A stretch of DNA of 64,000 nt, taken from assembly GCA_038502055.1 (NCBI GenBank), contig JAXRKN010000044.1, forward strand, positions 1,956,001-2,020,000, given 5' to 3'. Below are positions 12,964 through 27,000 of this stretch, piece after piece (position 1 is the stretch's first letter; every line of letters starts with the position of its first letter). The DNA is from Tanytarsus gracilentus. Its lineage: Eukaryota; Arthropoda; Insecta; Diptera; Chironomidae. The translations under genes were made by a program, and so were the position numbers. A model generated the notes under the pieces. That model had not been told where the DNA came from. It saw only the letters and a program-made list of their open reading frames with translations, and did not search any database.

Positions 12964-15900
12964 TTATTTTGAAAAATGATAAAACACAATTCAAAGTACA
13001 AAAAACATTACAACAAAATCTGCCAAATTCAATTTTAATTTCCATTAATTCTCAACAAATAATTACAAACATTAATTGACAGATTTAATGAACTCTATTT
13101 GAACATAATTAAGAAGAGAATCTGAAATCAATTTTCATTCATGAATATTCGTCAGCGACACTAAAACTAAATATGATAATTAGATCACACACACACAGCT
13201 GAGTTAATTAATTGAAATTGAAATTCGAATCCCTTTTAACTATGTCCAATTATAGGCTGTAAATTTATCATTTGCTCCCACTTGAAAGGGATAAATTTGG
13301 AAGTGAGATTAATGGATAATCATTAAAAAGAATTAAATGAGAGAATTCCAGGCCACCCTCGAAACAGTGCATGTTTTTAAGTAAAGAATGCTATTATTAG
13401 AAATTAAAAAAATCTTTTCGTCGACAAAACTCATAATCTGAAGCTAAGCATGTGCCTTAGCATTGATGAGAACGAAACTGCCTTAAATTTATGGTAATTA
13501 GTCCGGCATGATAAAGAAAAATATTTTTGGTCACCATAAAATTGTTGACAGGTCCTTTTGGATATTCTTTTTCTCATTTTTATTCTTAATCTTCGTCTTA
13601 ATCTCCAAAGTGGCCGATTAAGTTAATCTTCTTTGTTATTTAAGCTAATCGTCTCAACAACACTCGACAATGCGAAACATGGAGAGAGAAAAAAATGAGT
13701 GTAGAATTTGTTTTAGTTGCGATTTAATTATTGAAGATTTTCTTTCAGTATTAAGAATTAAAAATTTAAAAAAATAAATTCGAATAATTTATGAAGGTTC
13801 GAATCCTAAAATTTAAAAATAAATATATTTCATGATTTCTTGCTGTATTTATGCAATTTTTTTTAATCACACAAATTCTTTGAGTTTGTTTTGCATCAAC
13901 ACGATTTCGTGACAGTGATTAAGCACCAAATCAGAATTGTTGCCACTGCTGCTGGTTTCCATTATGAAATTTTATTATTTATTTTAACGAATATAAAAAT
14001 TCATTATGAGATCTCGAGAATGGAAATTGATGGCATTTTTTCCGTCTCTTATGCTGTTGCATGCGCCTGCATTTCGCTTTTTTATGTTTGTTAATTGTTT
14101 ATGCTTTAAACGAAGCACTTCATCATTTGTTATAATGTTGTTGTTATTAAGCATAAATGTTTATATATGGAAAATATAATTTTTATTTTTATTGGATTCA
14201 ATTCACTTGCATTAGCTTCTCCTCACATTAGTAGCTTTCAAGATTTTTATTAAAAATGAGAAAAATCTCAGAAGACTTTTAAAAATGTGTAAATTCACAT
14301 TACAGAAATTTTTTGAGTTTACTTAAGCGACGATCAGGAATGAGAGTAGAAAATTTTTGTGGTAATCGCTCGTGTTGTGTCTTAATGACTCTTAAAGCAT
14401 TCGAAGATTTATCATCGAGATTTTTTCCGAGCGATTTAAAAATGAAGAAGAAAAAATCTTTCGAGACAGATTTAAAATTTTTAACGATAAATTTTTTTAT
14501 TTTTGTAAAATTTTAGCGGAAACAAAAATTAAAATTATTTATAAAATTTACACAATTTCAAATTTTTATTTTCGTGTAAACAAAAAATCAAAAGAAATTC
14601 CATGAAATCATTTCAAACTCTCATTGCCTCTATTTGAGTATCTCGGTCAGTTTACAAAACAATTAAGCAAGCAATTTTCATAGGAAGTAACCTCCATTAA
14701 CACTTCTTTTCAAAAGTCATCGCATTTAAAAAATTATTAGTAATTAATCAGAATTTTCTCTTAAATCCTAAATCGAGGTCACCTTCATGTCACAAATAAT
14801 CAATTCAGACCACCGCAAGCTGGTCTGACCTCCAAAAATTCACCTCAATAAACAAAAGCTGAAGACACCCGGCAGCGGAGACAAATCACGAATTAAACAA
14901 ATAAACATGAAAAAAGTCGTCTTTAAAAAAGTTGAGAGTTGGCAATGCGCGATGTAAATGAGACACGGTCCATATATCAAGTCGGTAGCTTCTCATACCT
15001 TAATGAACTTAATTAATCAAATGAGCTAAAGAGACCAAATCATCGAATGTAATGTGAACACGATTCGGATTCGACGTTTATTAGGCAAATCCGACATGGG
15101 AAAATCAGCGCGTTTAATATGCGCAAGTTTGTGGTGATCTTTTGGATCAGGATCAAAGGAAAAATTTACAGTTTTGATAAAAAAAAATTGATAATTTTAA
15201 AAAAATTTTAAATTCTTGGAAAAACTTGAAAATGAATTTAATAAATTATAAACATGAATGTTCCACTTTCAACAATGTTCCAAATTTAAAAAATCTCAAC
15301 CCTTGATTTTATGCTCTTCTTCCCCCGTCACAACATAATTCCGCTGAGTTCAGCCACCTTTTTCTTCTCGATTTAAATTTGTAAACTATAATGATCATCG
15401 TGAGCAAGCATCGAGAACGACTTTGTTTGTACAGTTGCCGTCACTTTGTCGATCAAATTTGGAAATTCTCATGAAAAACTTCGAGCATCAACTCTTAACA
15501 AATTCTTCGCTCCGAAAGAGTCAAAATGACTTATTTATGTTAATTGTTTTCCTAATTAATTACTGCCGCCTGTCGATACATTAATGGGCAATGTGAATGA
15601 GTTTAGAACGCGGTGTGGTACATTATGGTGTCTTTTGAATAACCATACGTTATGCTCTTAACATTGTGATTACGATTTCATTTGTTTTTAGATTATTTCA
15701 CAGCAAGGGAGGGTTACGAAAATGAATTATCACATTTTTAAATTTTTCAGCTGCGGCTGAATTATAAATTTTAATTTTTTTAAAAAAATATCCTGGATTT
15801 TTTAAACAGTTCCTGGAAGCTCGGGAAAATTTTAACTTACTTTCAATTCACAAGATCCAAAAATTTCTTTTAAATCACCAACTGCAGTGTCAATCTTTTA

Positions 15901-17325
15901 ATTTGCTTTTGAATTTTTTATCTTCTTTTTTTCACTTTGCGCCAAATCACAAAACTTTCAACTCTGATCTGCTTTTTTATTTTAATTGCTTTTAGCTTTT
16001 ATTGATTCATGTGAAAGACACAAAAAAATAATTTAGAGAATGATGCAGAAAGTGGAAAGAGAGAAAATTGCATAAAAGTTTTATTATAATTTATTTTGTA
16101 TATAATTTGCAAAATGTCTCGTTTAGTATTGAATTTATGCAAAGAGTCACTGAACCGCGAAAATATTTTTGCACTTTACAAAATTTTATTTGTAAATTTT
16201 AAAATTTGCTAACAATTTTAAAAAAATTGCTTTTTATTTTTATAAAAATAATTTCCGTAAACTTTTTTTCCGATCACCGAAACAAAAAAAATTGCAACGA
16301 TCACGTTCGAGGTTTGAATATCAACTAAATTTGAATGAAAAAAACGTGAAAGACTTTAAAGTGAAAATCTCGAGTGCAACATTGAGCGACGAGCGAAAAC
16401 AATCGAAATAAAACATTCACACACTCAAAACTTTTTCATCATCTTTGCATCTCGCATTTCGTATGATTTGTGAGGTTTAGAAAATGAAAAGAAGAAGATC
16501 GAAAAAGAGAGAGAAAAACAAATGTAGAGTGTGGGTCCAATAGTGCATGTGCAGTATCAGTGACAGTCAACAACAAATTTAAAAGAATTCCCTGTTCAAT
16601 AAATTCTTCAATTCAATTGTGATTATGCCGAAGTCATTATAAAAATATGCATGAACATGCTCGTTATGTTCGAATGCATTTTAGTGGCGATGATTTGATT
16701 TATGTTGAATGAAAAAAATTTTATAATTTAGATTTGCTCGAGGTCTCAAAAGGGATTTTAAAAATTATTAAATAGGAACGTGATGGAATATGAAACAAAT
16801 TTAAAGTCTTTGATTTTTATTAATGAATAACTAAATTACATTTCGACCTTAATCCTCATCCCGCAACGAATTTTAAGACGCATCTAATGAGCTCGCCACC
16901 CAAAACTAAAAATTCAACAATTTTACAATATGTAGCAATTTAGAATCGTAAAATGTTGATCCACCGAAAGTCAGCCAAGTTTTTTGATACAATTCACGAA
17001 TAATTTGAAAAACCATAAATCATCTCGTGAGCGATCGTAAATAGAAAAGAGAAAATTCATTTGTTGTCAATATGTTTCGGAATATTCTTCCTGTCACTGC
17101 CTTGTGGCAAATTTAAATGGCACCATAAAGTTTTTTTGTGTTTCTTCTTTTTCTTTCATGATCATCGTAAAATTTTATGATCTTCTTCTTGCATGAAATT
17201 GTCAACTAAAAAATAGCTACAAACGATCGGGATTACAAAAAAGAAGTCGTTTGTATTTTTTTGTAAACGATGACATTGAAATTTTTCTTTATTTTTTATG
17301 AAAATGTCAGCAAGAATGTCGTATC
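11060..17325. other. Very AT-rich non-coding region between two elements
   Basis: Apart from the poly-A tract, no gene or recognisable RNA was seen. A short (AC)n lies near 13190. Confidence 0.6.
12793..12960. repeat. A-rich low-complexity run ending in a 79-base poly-A
   Basis: Mixed A/G and A/T homopolymer runs, including a run of eight G, lead into uninterrupted A from 12882 to 12960. This may be a real simple-sequence tract or an assembly artefact at a homopolymer. No poly-A-tailed element could be recognised on its left side. Confidence 0.8.
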
Positions 17326-17335
17326 AGTAGACTGT

Positions 17336-18023
17336 AGGATCCTCACGGTGAACACCGGTAGGTGATTCCGGTGTCACCAAACTTTTCGTCCGGTGTCCCG
17401 ATTTTTTGTCCGTGACGGTGAGGAAATGGATCATTTTTTTTTTTATTTTTATAAATTTTTTAAACTATAAATTTTATTGAAATTATAAATATTTAACCTT
17501 TTGAAACAAAATTAAATGGTAAGAAAATTCGTTAAAATATGAAATAAAAAGTTTTGTACTAAATTTTTAAATTTTTAGATTAATAATAAAAAATTATACT
17601 ATAAAAACTAAAAATTTAAATGAGTGAAAAAACTTTTTAGTAAGTGCACTTAAGTGGGCATATTTTGAAAGAGCATATATCTTATATCTTATCAAACTTT
17701 AAAAATCCTAAAAATTTACAGAGATATTTTAAAGATATTTTGATAAGATTGAAGTTTGATTCATCATTTAATGAGAAAGAAAAATTTCTACAAATAATAA
17801 GAAAAACCTAACTTTTTTAGTGTTAAACTTTATAATTTATATGGAATTAAAAAAAAGTATCTAAAAATTGGTCCATAACAATTTCTAAAATGGCCGAAAA
17901 GTAGTTTTTTCCTTCAGAAATGTTGGTCAAAAGTCGTCACCGGTGTACCGGTGATCACCGGTGACGGCATTTTATTCACCGGTGATCACCGAAATCGCAT
18001 TCACCGGTGAATTAAGGATCCCT
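17336..18023 (+). mobile_element. MITE with AGG(G)ATCCT ends and 10-bp target duplication, copy 1
   Basis: The 688-bp element is bounded by AGGATCCTCACGG on the left and TTAAGGATCCCT on the right, and by the exact 10-bp direct repeat AGTAGACTGT (17326-17335, 18024-18033). Both subterminal regions carry clusters of CACCGGTGA and TGATCACC palindromes. The core is AT-rich and non-coding. It aligns over its whole length with the inverted copy at 59493-60251. A 9-11 bp target duplication with short TIRs is most like Mutator-type DNA transposons; that class assignment is inferred. The left end of this copy has lost a G and some palindromes. Confidence 0.85.
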
Positions 18024-18033
18024 AGTAGACTGT

Positions 18034-21000
18034 TGTGCTGTTATCTTTATTCTGTCGCTCATTGTCTCGTGCTGCATGCAATTCACTGCTGTAAATTCTC
18101 ACTAATGTCGTAAATCACAAAAAGTGACAACAATTTTTGCGAGATAAAAATATTTTATGAAAATTATGCAATTTTTCAGTAGTGATACATTCAAGGTCAA
18201 TTTTGAGAATTTTTATTCCTTTCGCTAATCAAGAAAAATGTCATTGGAGATATTTTCAATAACAAAAATCTAAAATGACCATTTTAATAATTTTAAATCT
18301 TACAATTTATGTTCATAGAGCACCATTTCGTGCTAAACTTCGATTTCTTCATTTAAATTTTCTCTTCTTGTTAATCATAAAATTTATTTGATTATATTAA
18401 CGTTAAAGTAGCTTAGAAGCTAGAAATCGATCGAATTTTTTTGCGCTACTGAATTTTTGCAATGACTTAACCCAAATGCGTAAATTTATAAAACGCGTTA
18501 TTTTAAATCCTTGAAAATTACTGTTTTAATAAATAATTTAATAAAAACTAAAAAAATACTCTGACAATTTTTTTACAATTCTTAAACTCAACTTTTAATT
18601 CTTTTCGACATTTAACTCATCTGAAAATTATCAGAATCAATCATTTTTTTACAAATTAATAAATTGATTAATTGCTACCGTAAATGACATTTGAAATTTG
18701 AAGGAGAGATTTAAATCGAGAACGTTAATTATGCAAAGCTTAAATTGCAATTTAACCCACATTAATTTTTTAAAATTATGCAAAAATCTGCTTGCATGCA
18801 CTTCAATGTTGTCGCATTTAAAGACGTTTGGAGATTAATGAATTTTTTAAGATATTTCGCAAAAAAACTTTGTATGAAATTAATTTTAAAATTCAATTAA
18901 TTTACTTCTTTGCATATAGCATCATAAAAATTCAAGTTTGCAATCTAGAACTTTCAATCCCGTTCAGCAACTTCCATCTGTATTCAACTGTAGTTTCAAT
19001 TTCAACGAGCACTCTTTAGATCTTTCTCCAGACAAATCTAAATTGATTGTGATGATGATTAATTAAAACGTATGCGCGCTATTGAGTAACTTCTCACATC
19101 ATTTCAATTTATCTGTTCCGCTTCTACGAAAAAAAATGTAGTTGACACGAGCATGCACGCATTTGTTGAGCAACATTTTGAATAAAATTAAAATTTAATA
19201 AATTTCTTACAAAATCTTTTTCATTTCATGTCAGATGGAAATTTTTTCTCGTGGCTATTTTTAGTCAAAAAAAAGTAAAGAGGGGAAAGTGAGTTAAAGC
19301 AATAATCAATTTTCATTTAAATTTGTGATGATCCTATAAAAATTAATGATCAGATTTAATGATGATTTCAATGTGCTAGAGCTGGCTGCTTGATGGCTTT
19401 CCCCTCTTTCGAAAATTATTTTTCTCTGGATATTGATCGACTTTAAATAAAATCATATTGAGCTTCAATGTGAGGTGATGAGAAGTTGGGAAAGTGTTGG
19501 TTGAAATTTTGTAAGTTTTAGAGAAAATTTTTTAAAATTACAAATGCTGTTTTATGTTTAAATGATATTTTTTAAGGAGGCAGCACAAGTGGACTCACAC
19601 TAAGATCATGCTGGACTTGAAAAACTTAAAAAAAACTAAATTTGAGTTCACCCCTGGAATTTTCCAATTTCCACTAAGAACTTCCTCAAACAACATCCAA
19701 AAGTGTCTTCACGCGTGAACGAAATGTTTATCCGATAACACTGTGAAATTATTGCTTCTCAATATCCAACTCCACCCTTTCAATATCCTCCTTGTAAATA
19801 AGATTTTAATTACTCTAAACAGCCAATTTTGAAGTTCAATTCAGCCGAAACGAAAAGTGAAATGAATCGTCAAATGTCGATGAGTGCATGATGATAGGAA
19901 CCAGCTTCATGACTTTCACTGAGTGTACGGTGGCATCTTCTGAAATAGTGAGTAAGCAAGTGATGTTTTCAAGACATGGCGTTATTTGTTATCTGAACAT
20001 GTGTTTAGAGATTTTTTTGGCTTCTTGTGTTTGCTTTAAATGCTCAATGGTTATGGACAGGAGGAAGTTTCTACTGTTACTGACGCTATTAATTTGATCT
20101 TTCTTTATGTGATTAACAAAACAGGTGAAAATGATCTTCATCAGAAAAAAAATGTTGCGGGGTTTGTGGATAAATTTTGTAAAATATTTTATAAATTTTA
20201 AATTTTCGATTAAAATAAATTTTTGTTAAATTATAAATAGTTTTTTAATGCACTCTATTAAAGTTTGCATAACTTTTTTTATTAAACAAAACTTTTTAAC
20301 TACCCAATTTCACTTTTAGATCTCATTTTTCAGTTCAACTTCAGAATCACTTTCCCAGAAAAAATTTTCCTAACAACTTTTAATTCACAAAGAAAGAAAA
20401 ATCTCAATAAACCTCATCACTCTCATTTTTCACTATCTGCAGCTCAATTTCTTGAAGAAATTTCTTTTGCTCTTTAAAAAATTATGGAAAGAAAAAACTA
20501 TTTTCAGTTCAGTGGTTTTTCCATCATTTCACATTTCGTTGGAGGGTGAAAAAATGCATTTTCAAGGAGCATTTTAAGTTATTTATAAAGTGGAAAAGAA
20601 TTTTTATTATTTTAAATTTTTGTGACGATGAAATATGAAAAAAATATAAAAAAGTTTGATTGTTTTTCTGTTCATTAAAAATTTTAATTGGGTAAATTTT
20701 AAATTGTAATAAAAGTATGAAAATTATGAAATTTAAACAAAAGTGGGAAAACTGTTTTGAATTTATTAAATTAAATTCTATTAAATTCTTGAAAAATTTA
20801 AATAATTTAAACTCAAATGTCCAACCCCTGATTTTTATATCTCAAAAAAATTATAAATTAAATTTTTCTCAAAAGCGGAACAGTTTATAAATGGAACGTA
20901 CTCATTAATTCACTAATCAAATAACTCATAAACATATTTTTCAATCACCATCAAAATTTTCTTAACAAAAATTATTTTTTGGCATGGATGAAAGAAAATT

Positions 21001-24000
21001 TACGCGCCAAGATAAAAGAAAAATTTGCATGCAACAAAAAAGTATTTAAACACTAATAAAATTATTTTACAATCTCAGCGATGATAAAACAAAAATGATC
21101 GTAAAAATTTGATAATTAATTTGTGTTGAAGAAAAATACCAGAAAAGAATTTTTTAGTGTTATGGAAACACTTGTTTAACTAGCAAAAATTAATGCAATG
21201 ACTCTTTTACGACGCACAGCCATTCGAAAAGAAAAATACACAAAGTAAGTTGATAATTAATTGTTGTAGTTCTAGTCACGAAATTATCAACCGAAAAAAA
21301 CCTTCGCTGACCTTTTCATGCTCATAAATGACGTCGTTTTCACTTTCTATTTTCAATTAATTCATTATCTGTGTTGATGGAGGCATGAAAATGACAACGA
21401 AGGGCGAGAGAGAGAAAAAAATTACAATAAGCTGATAACGGTTATGAGTTTATCAACAACACGCTGTAGAGTTGAGAGAAACAAAGACGAGAAAATTGAA
21501 ATTCATCCAATCAGCAGTAATGAGTGTCAATTTTTATCACAATGTGACTTTATGGATATGATTTTAAATGAGCAAATTAGATACAATTTAACGTATTTTT
21601 TAAAAATTTATTTTAAATTAATCAAAAAATTTTTAGTAAAAAACAATAAAAAAGTTTAAAAACTTTCCAGCCCTTTTTAAAGTTCTTGCATGCATAAATT
21701 CATTCTCTTATCTATTCATCCATAAAAATGTCTCTCGGACGCCACCCGACATTGATTTCTCTCATTTGACCTTGCATCAACTCCGCAATGAACCATATCG
21801 ACAATCCAGATCAACAAAGAAATGCTCAATTGCACTTCTACAATAATTTTTCATTTTATTTATGTTTAATCATTGATGCTTACACGTCTCGAATGGTGAA
21901 GAAAAGAAATGGAAATATTGTTAAGTCAACCGAAGCCACACACACGAGAATGCCGTTCGATATTGACTTGCAGAGATAAATATTTTTTGTTGTGACATTG
22001 TACATTCGCATATTGATCATGTTTGTTTGTGAATTTTATATTTATTTCGCAGTGCGACTTTGTTTGTGATGCCATGCATGAAATTTATGTTGAAATTTAT
22101 GCAAAATGAAGAGAGGAAAAATAAATTTCAAGGTGAGATTTTTTATGAATTTTGTTTCTTTTAAATCATGAAAACTTAATAATTTTTTTATTGATTTTTA
22201 AATTTTTTTAATCTTTTCTGTGAGTTGATTTATTTCTGATTGTAATCTCCTATGTATAACAAATTTTAAAAGCTCATAAACTTTTCTACTTTTAGATTGC
22301 ATTTTTTTTATGAGAGTAATCAGAACTCATTTAATGCATCCAAAATCACCAGAAAATCTCTTTATAACATTAAAAATGAAAATGAATCGCTTTATCGTTA
22401 AGCACTTTAAAAATATTCTCACCATAATTCATTTTATGCAAATTTTTATATTCTTCGATGTTGCAGAATGAGGTCGACGATTATTTCCTCTGTTGGTTGT
22501 TTGATTTTCTTTTTTTTGTTTTTTTTTTTTTTATAAAAAATTTTAAAAATTTACTCAAATTTTTATTTATTTAGAAAATAAAAACCTCGTAATTTTATTC
22601 CGCACTTAAATATCCATTTCTTTTAAGCTTTGATTTAATTGTTTTATCTTCTTATTAAAGCATATTTTTCTATATTTAAAAACGTTCTTTATTACTTTCA
22701 CTATTTTTAAGCACTAACTTAACTAAATACTGTGACAAACAGAGTTCGAGGTGTTGTTTTACTGATTTTGACTTATCCCAATAATATTTTAAATATAAAA
22801 ATTAAATTAAAAATTTTTGGTCAAAAAATTTAAAATTTTATAAAAAATCAGGCTCGAAAAAATGAAAAAATTATCGAGCTAGAGCGGGGCCGAAACAAAA
22901 AAAAAAAACACCAAGCTTTCCGAAACTCTATCGACGATAAAAATTTATGATGCAGAGAAGTGTGGACAAAAAGAAGAAACAGTAATTTGTTCTTCTTTAA
23001 ATTTTAATCATTTTTATTAAAAATTAATTTGAACTTTTTTAAAATTCCTTTCATAGCATTTTATTGCGACCTTAAGAGCATTTCATTCATAAATTTTAAA
23101 CCGAAACAGCTTCATTGAGGATAAAAAATTTCCTCTGTCAATTAAAATCCACAACATTCCGAAATGTGTTACAAATTAATTTTTGTTCTCTCTCAAGAAT
23201 TTCAAAAATTATTTCTTTCCGCTGTTTTTGAAGTTTTTTGTGTGCATTTGGCGAAAATTAATTGCATTTAATGGCAATTTTGAGTATCAGTTTACAAGTT
23301 GTAAAAAATGCCATCGTGGAGTGTTTAAAAAAATTCACGTGGGGATGAATTAAAAAGTGGGAAACAAAATAATTTTTAAATTTTTTGATATTTTTAAAAT
23401 TTGATGATGTTTCATATTCAATATTGTTTCAAATTAATAAAAAGTCGTAATTTTCAAATAATCCCCACTTTTGACTCCATGAGTAGAATATTGACAATTC
23501 TCAAATTACACACACAAGTCTCGACTCATATTGCAGCCGCATAACAATAATAATTTGCTGAGATGCGCCGCACACACAGTTTCGATCTTTACGGAGGAGG
23601 AAAGAAAAATAAAATCGGATTCAATTAATCAAAAGTAAACCGTTGACATTTCATCCGATGTGTGGCTTATCGATGCTTATGCAGGCGCGGGCATAGAATA
23701 TAATAATAAAAAAATTGATTGGCATCCTCACAATTACTTGCATGCACATTCACAAATGATTAATTCAATCGAGAACGAAAACGCGGCAGATTACATTAAT
23801 TTACGGTAATTAATTTGTTTGCTTGAAGCGGAGAGGGAATTTATGAGCTGTAAATACATCGCATGAAGGTCATAAAAACTGAATGAAGGATTTAAAAGCG
23901 CAAGTGAATCTTTAAGTGAGAATCATCATTCTCATTTAATTAAGTGTTTCATATTCCATTTTGTTCTTTTTCACTTTTTATTTTTAATTTCATTTTCAAA

Positions 24001-27000
24001 AATTTATTTTCCCAATTTTGTTTCAAATTCCATTTTATTTCATCTAAATTTAAGATTTTTTCCTCTCGTCGTTATCAAAAAGAAGAAAGATTCACGACGA
24101 TATTAAAATTGACTGCCTTATCGTCGCTGCATTCATCACTCAATCTCTAATTTCCATTCAGCACTGTTGAAACATCAAAATAACAAAAAATGAATAAGCG
24201 ACGTTTGAATATTTTTTAATCTGCTGACAAATTTATGCTTTCGCTCGCGTGTTTGCCTCACTGATTAAATTTCATTATGAATATTTTTTAGTGTGCGACT
24301 GTGGTAATCTCGTAAATTTAAAATTATTTTGCCGCTCTTTCATGGACATATTTTTTTGGTGCAGTATGTTTGAATTTTTTATGTTGATGTTAAAATATTT
24401 TGATGCTCATAAATTTTATGTGGCTTTGGAATTTTTAGATTTCTTGGAAATGTATTAGGTTCTTGTGACTGAAGTTGAAATTTAAATCAAAAAGATTTAA
24501 TAAATTTTTGTCTAATTTAAGCAATTAAAAATATCTTAAATAATCAAATAAAAGTGGACTAAAAATTAAGTCTTTGGATTTAGATTTTGATCTTAGAATT
24601 TAGTTTTTAATCTTTGGATTTAAATTTTTGCGCAATTTAAATTTAAAGGTTTTTCCTAAATATTCTTTAACAACTCTTTCAATTTCGGGTCAATTTAACA
24701 AAGAACCTTCGACGTATCCATGTGGGATGCACGATGTCTCGTCCAATTATTTGTCATGCAGAGCTGCCTCGTTTTCCTTAATTGGACACCTTTTTGCTCT
24801 TTCTCTCTCTGCCATGACATTTTTGAGCTCATTTAATATTTTTTTGTGCAAACTCTCATAACGACTTCATTCTGACCGTGATCTTGAGATTATCATGCTC
24901 AGATGCCATTTAATGCGCAATTAATGGAGAGTGTGCAATAAATTTAACAGCTTAATCAGAAACCAACTGTCAGCGAAATTTTGATTCTGGTGCTTCTTCT
25001 TGGGTGTTGCGTTGAAGTGCATTAAAGAATTTTTTAAGATGAAAAACGTGAGTTGGAATTTCAAGTGAGCTAAGTTGAAAATTTATTTTCCAGTAATTTA
25101 TGATCACACGCTACTAGTTGAAATTTTATGGAATTCTTCAATTTCAAGGCAAGGGATGGACACTAATGTAATTTATTAAAATAATTTTAAATTTTAACTT
25201 TGACTAAATATTTTCAAGTTTTCTCCCCTTGCACCTCAAATCCACGACTCTCAATTTTCTTCTTTTTTCTAAATTCCATCAAACGCCACAAGAAGCTGCG
25301 TCTTTCATATGCAAACTAAGCGAATGCACATTCGTAATAATTTTGTTTCATTTTATGCCATGACAGCATCGTGATGGAATCTAATAATCTCACTTCTTCT
25401 ACCCAAAGGCCACATCTGCATTCTCGCACATCTTGAAAACATTATGACTGAGTAAAAACTAAGACGTTCGCGATGGCCAGAAGCAGCATAAAAAAGAAGA
25501 TGAAATTAGAGCTGAGATTAGTTTTGTTGGAGGAATTGTTACGGTACTTTTTTGAATTGAAATAAACTTTGCGGAGTTTCTTACTTGTAGGTAAATGCAA
25601 GGGAGGAAAATTAAATTAAATTTAAAAATCTAAACTTAATTTTTAAATCTCAAATTCTCATATTTAAATTACAATTGACTTCTCATCAAGTTTTTTCTCT
25701 TCACCGCAATCACAATTCACAAAAATTCAATTTAAAACTTCTCACAACTCATTACAAAATTAGATTTTATCTGATTGCCATTCAATTCTCTCCCTTTTTC
25801 CATCTCTGACCATTATTCAATTTTAAAACATTCACTTTTGTGGTTGAGATGACAGCCAGAAGCTGTTAAAACTTTAGAATTGATTTTTTTATTGATTTCA
25901 CCGCAAAAACATTCAAAAGTGAGTGCAAGCAATAAAAACGAGATAATTTTCTTTAAAGCTGTCAAGGTGGAGCTAATTGACTTTTTAACGCTTTTTATTC
26001 TGACGCCAGTGTAGAATTTATTTCGCGGTTTTAAATTTTTATCGTGAACTTTTATTTTAATTTGAATACGAATTTTTCAACTTGCTTGCATTAATTTCTA
26101 GTTATTCAGCATAAAACCTCAACCAATGCATTACGATTGAGATTGATTGCAGATTTTATTCCACTGATTGATAATTATCAGCATCTGGCTACAACAATGT
26201 GTTTTGTGGCTATTCAGAAGTCTTCTGCATGTTTCATGAAGTTATTAATGATTTTGTGATTAAAGAAGAAAAGAATTAACGGCTTTTTGCTTTTTCTTCC
26301 TTATTAGATAAGGAATGAGAAAAGTTCTTGACTTGAATTAGAAAAAAATCGTGTTGCGAGGAGTGGACGCTAGTAAAAATTTATTTAATTAGTAATTTAT
26401 TAATAAATTAAAGAAAAAATATTAAAATTACTTTAAACTCAATTAAATCATCAGAATCTTTTTCCGCGGTCAATAAAATGAAATTTAATCATTGAATTCA
26501 TTGTTAATAACTTTAATAATCTATCATTAATAAAATTGCCATAAAAGTTCACTTAAGTGAATTAAGTAAATTCATCGTAAAAGTTTATTTAAATGAGCAA
26601 AAGAAAGCTCTTGTAAAAATCATGTCACAATGCCAATAAACAATTTCCCAAGTCCTAGTAGAAAAATTCATTTAAAAGATTTTTTTATTTTGAAAAGTCA
26701 TCGATTACTTCCAAGCGATTTAGAAGAGGGATATTGAGTAAAATATAAATAAATTGAAGATGGATTTGAAGAGGAAATCGAGAGCAAAGAAATAAATTTT
26801 TAAGAGTGGATTCAAGAGAGATTAGCAATTTTGTAATGGATTTTTTTTGCTATTTTTATGTGTGGGAAAAATTGAAGCAAAAATTTAAAATTATTTATTT
26901 CTGCACACAAAAGTTTTATTTCTAAAATCACTAAATTGATTTCATTCGAACATCAAAATGCCAAATTAATTCCCCAATTAGAAGATTTTTCTGTAACACA

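Noticed and set aside
12640..13045. Open frames with poly-Lys or poly-Phe
   Set aside because: They translate the poly-A/poly-T tract only.
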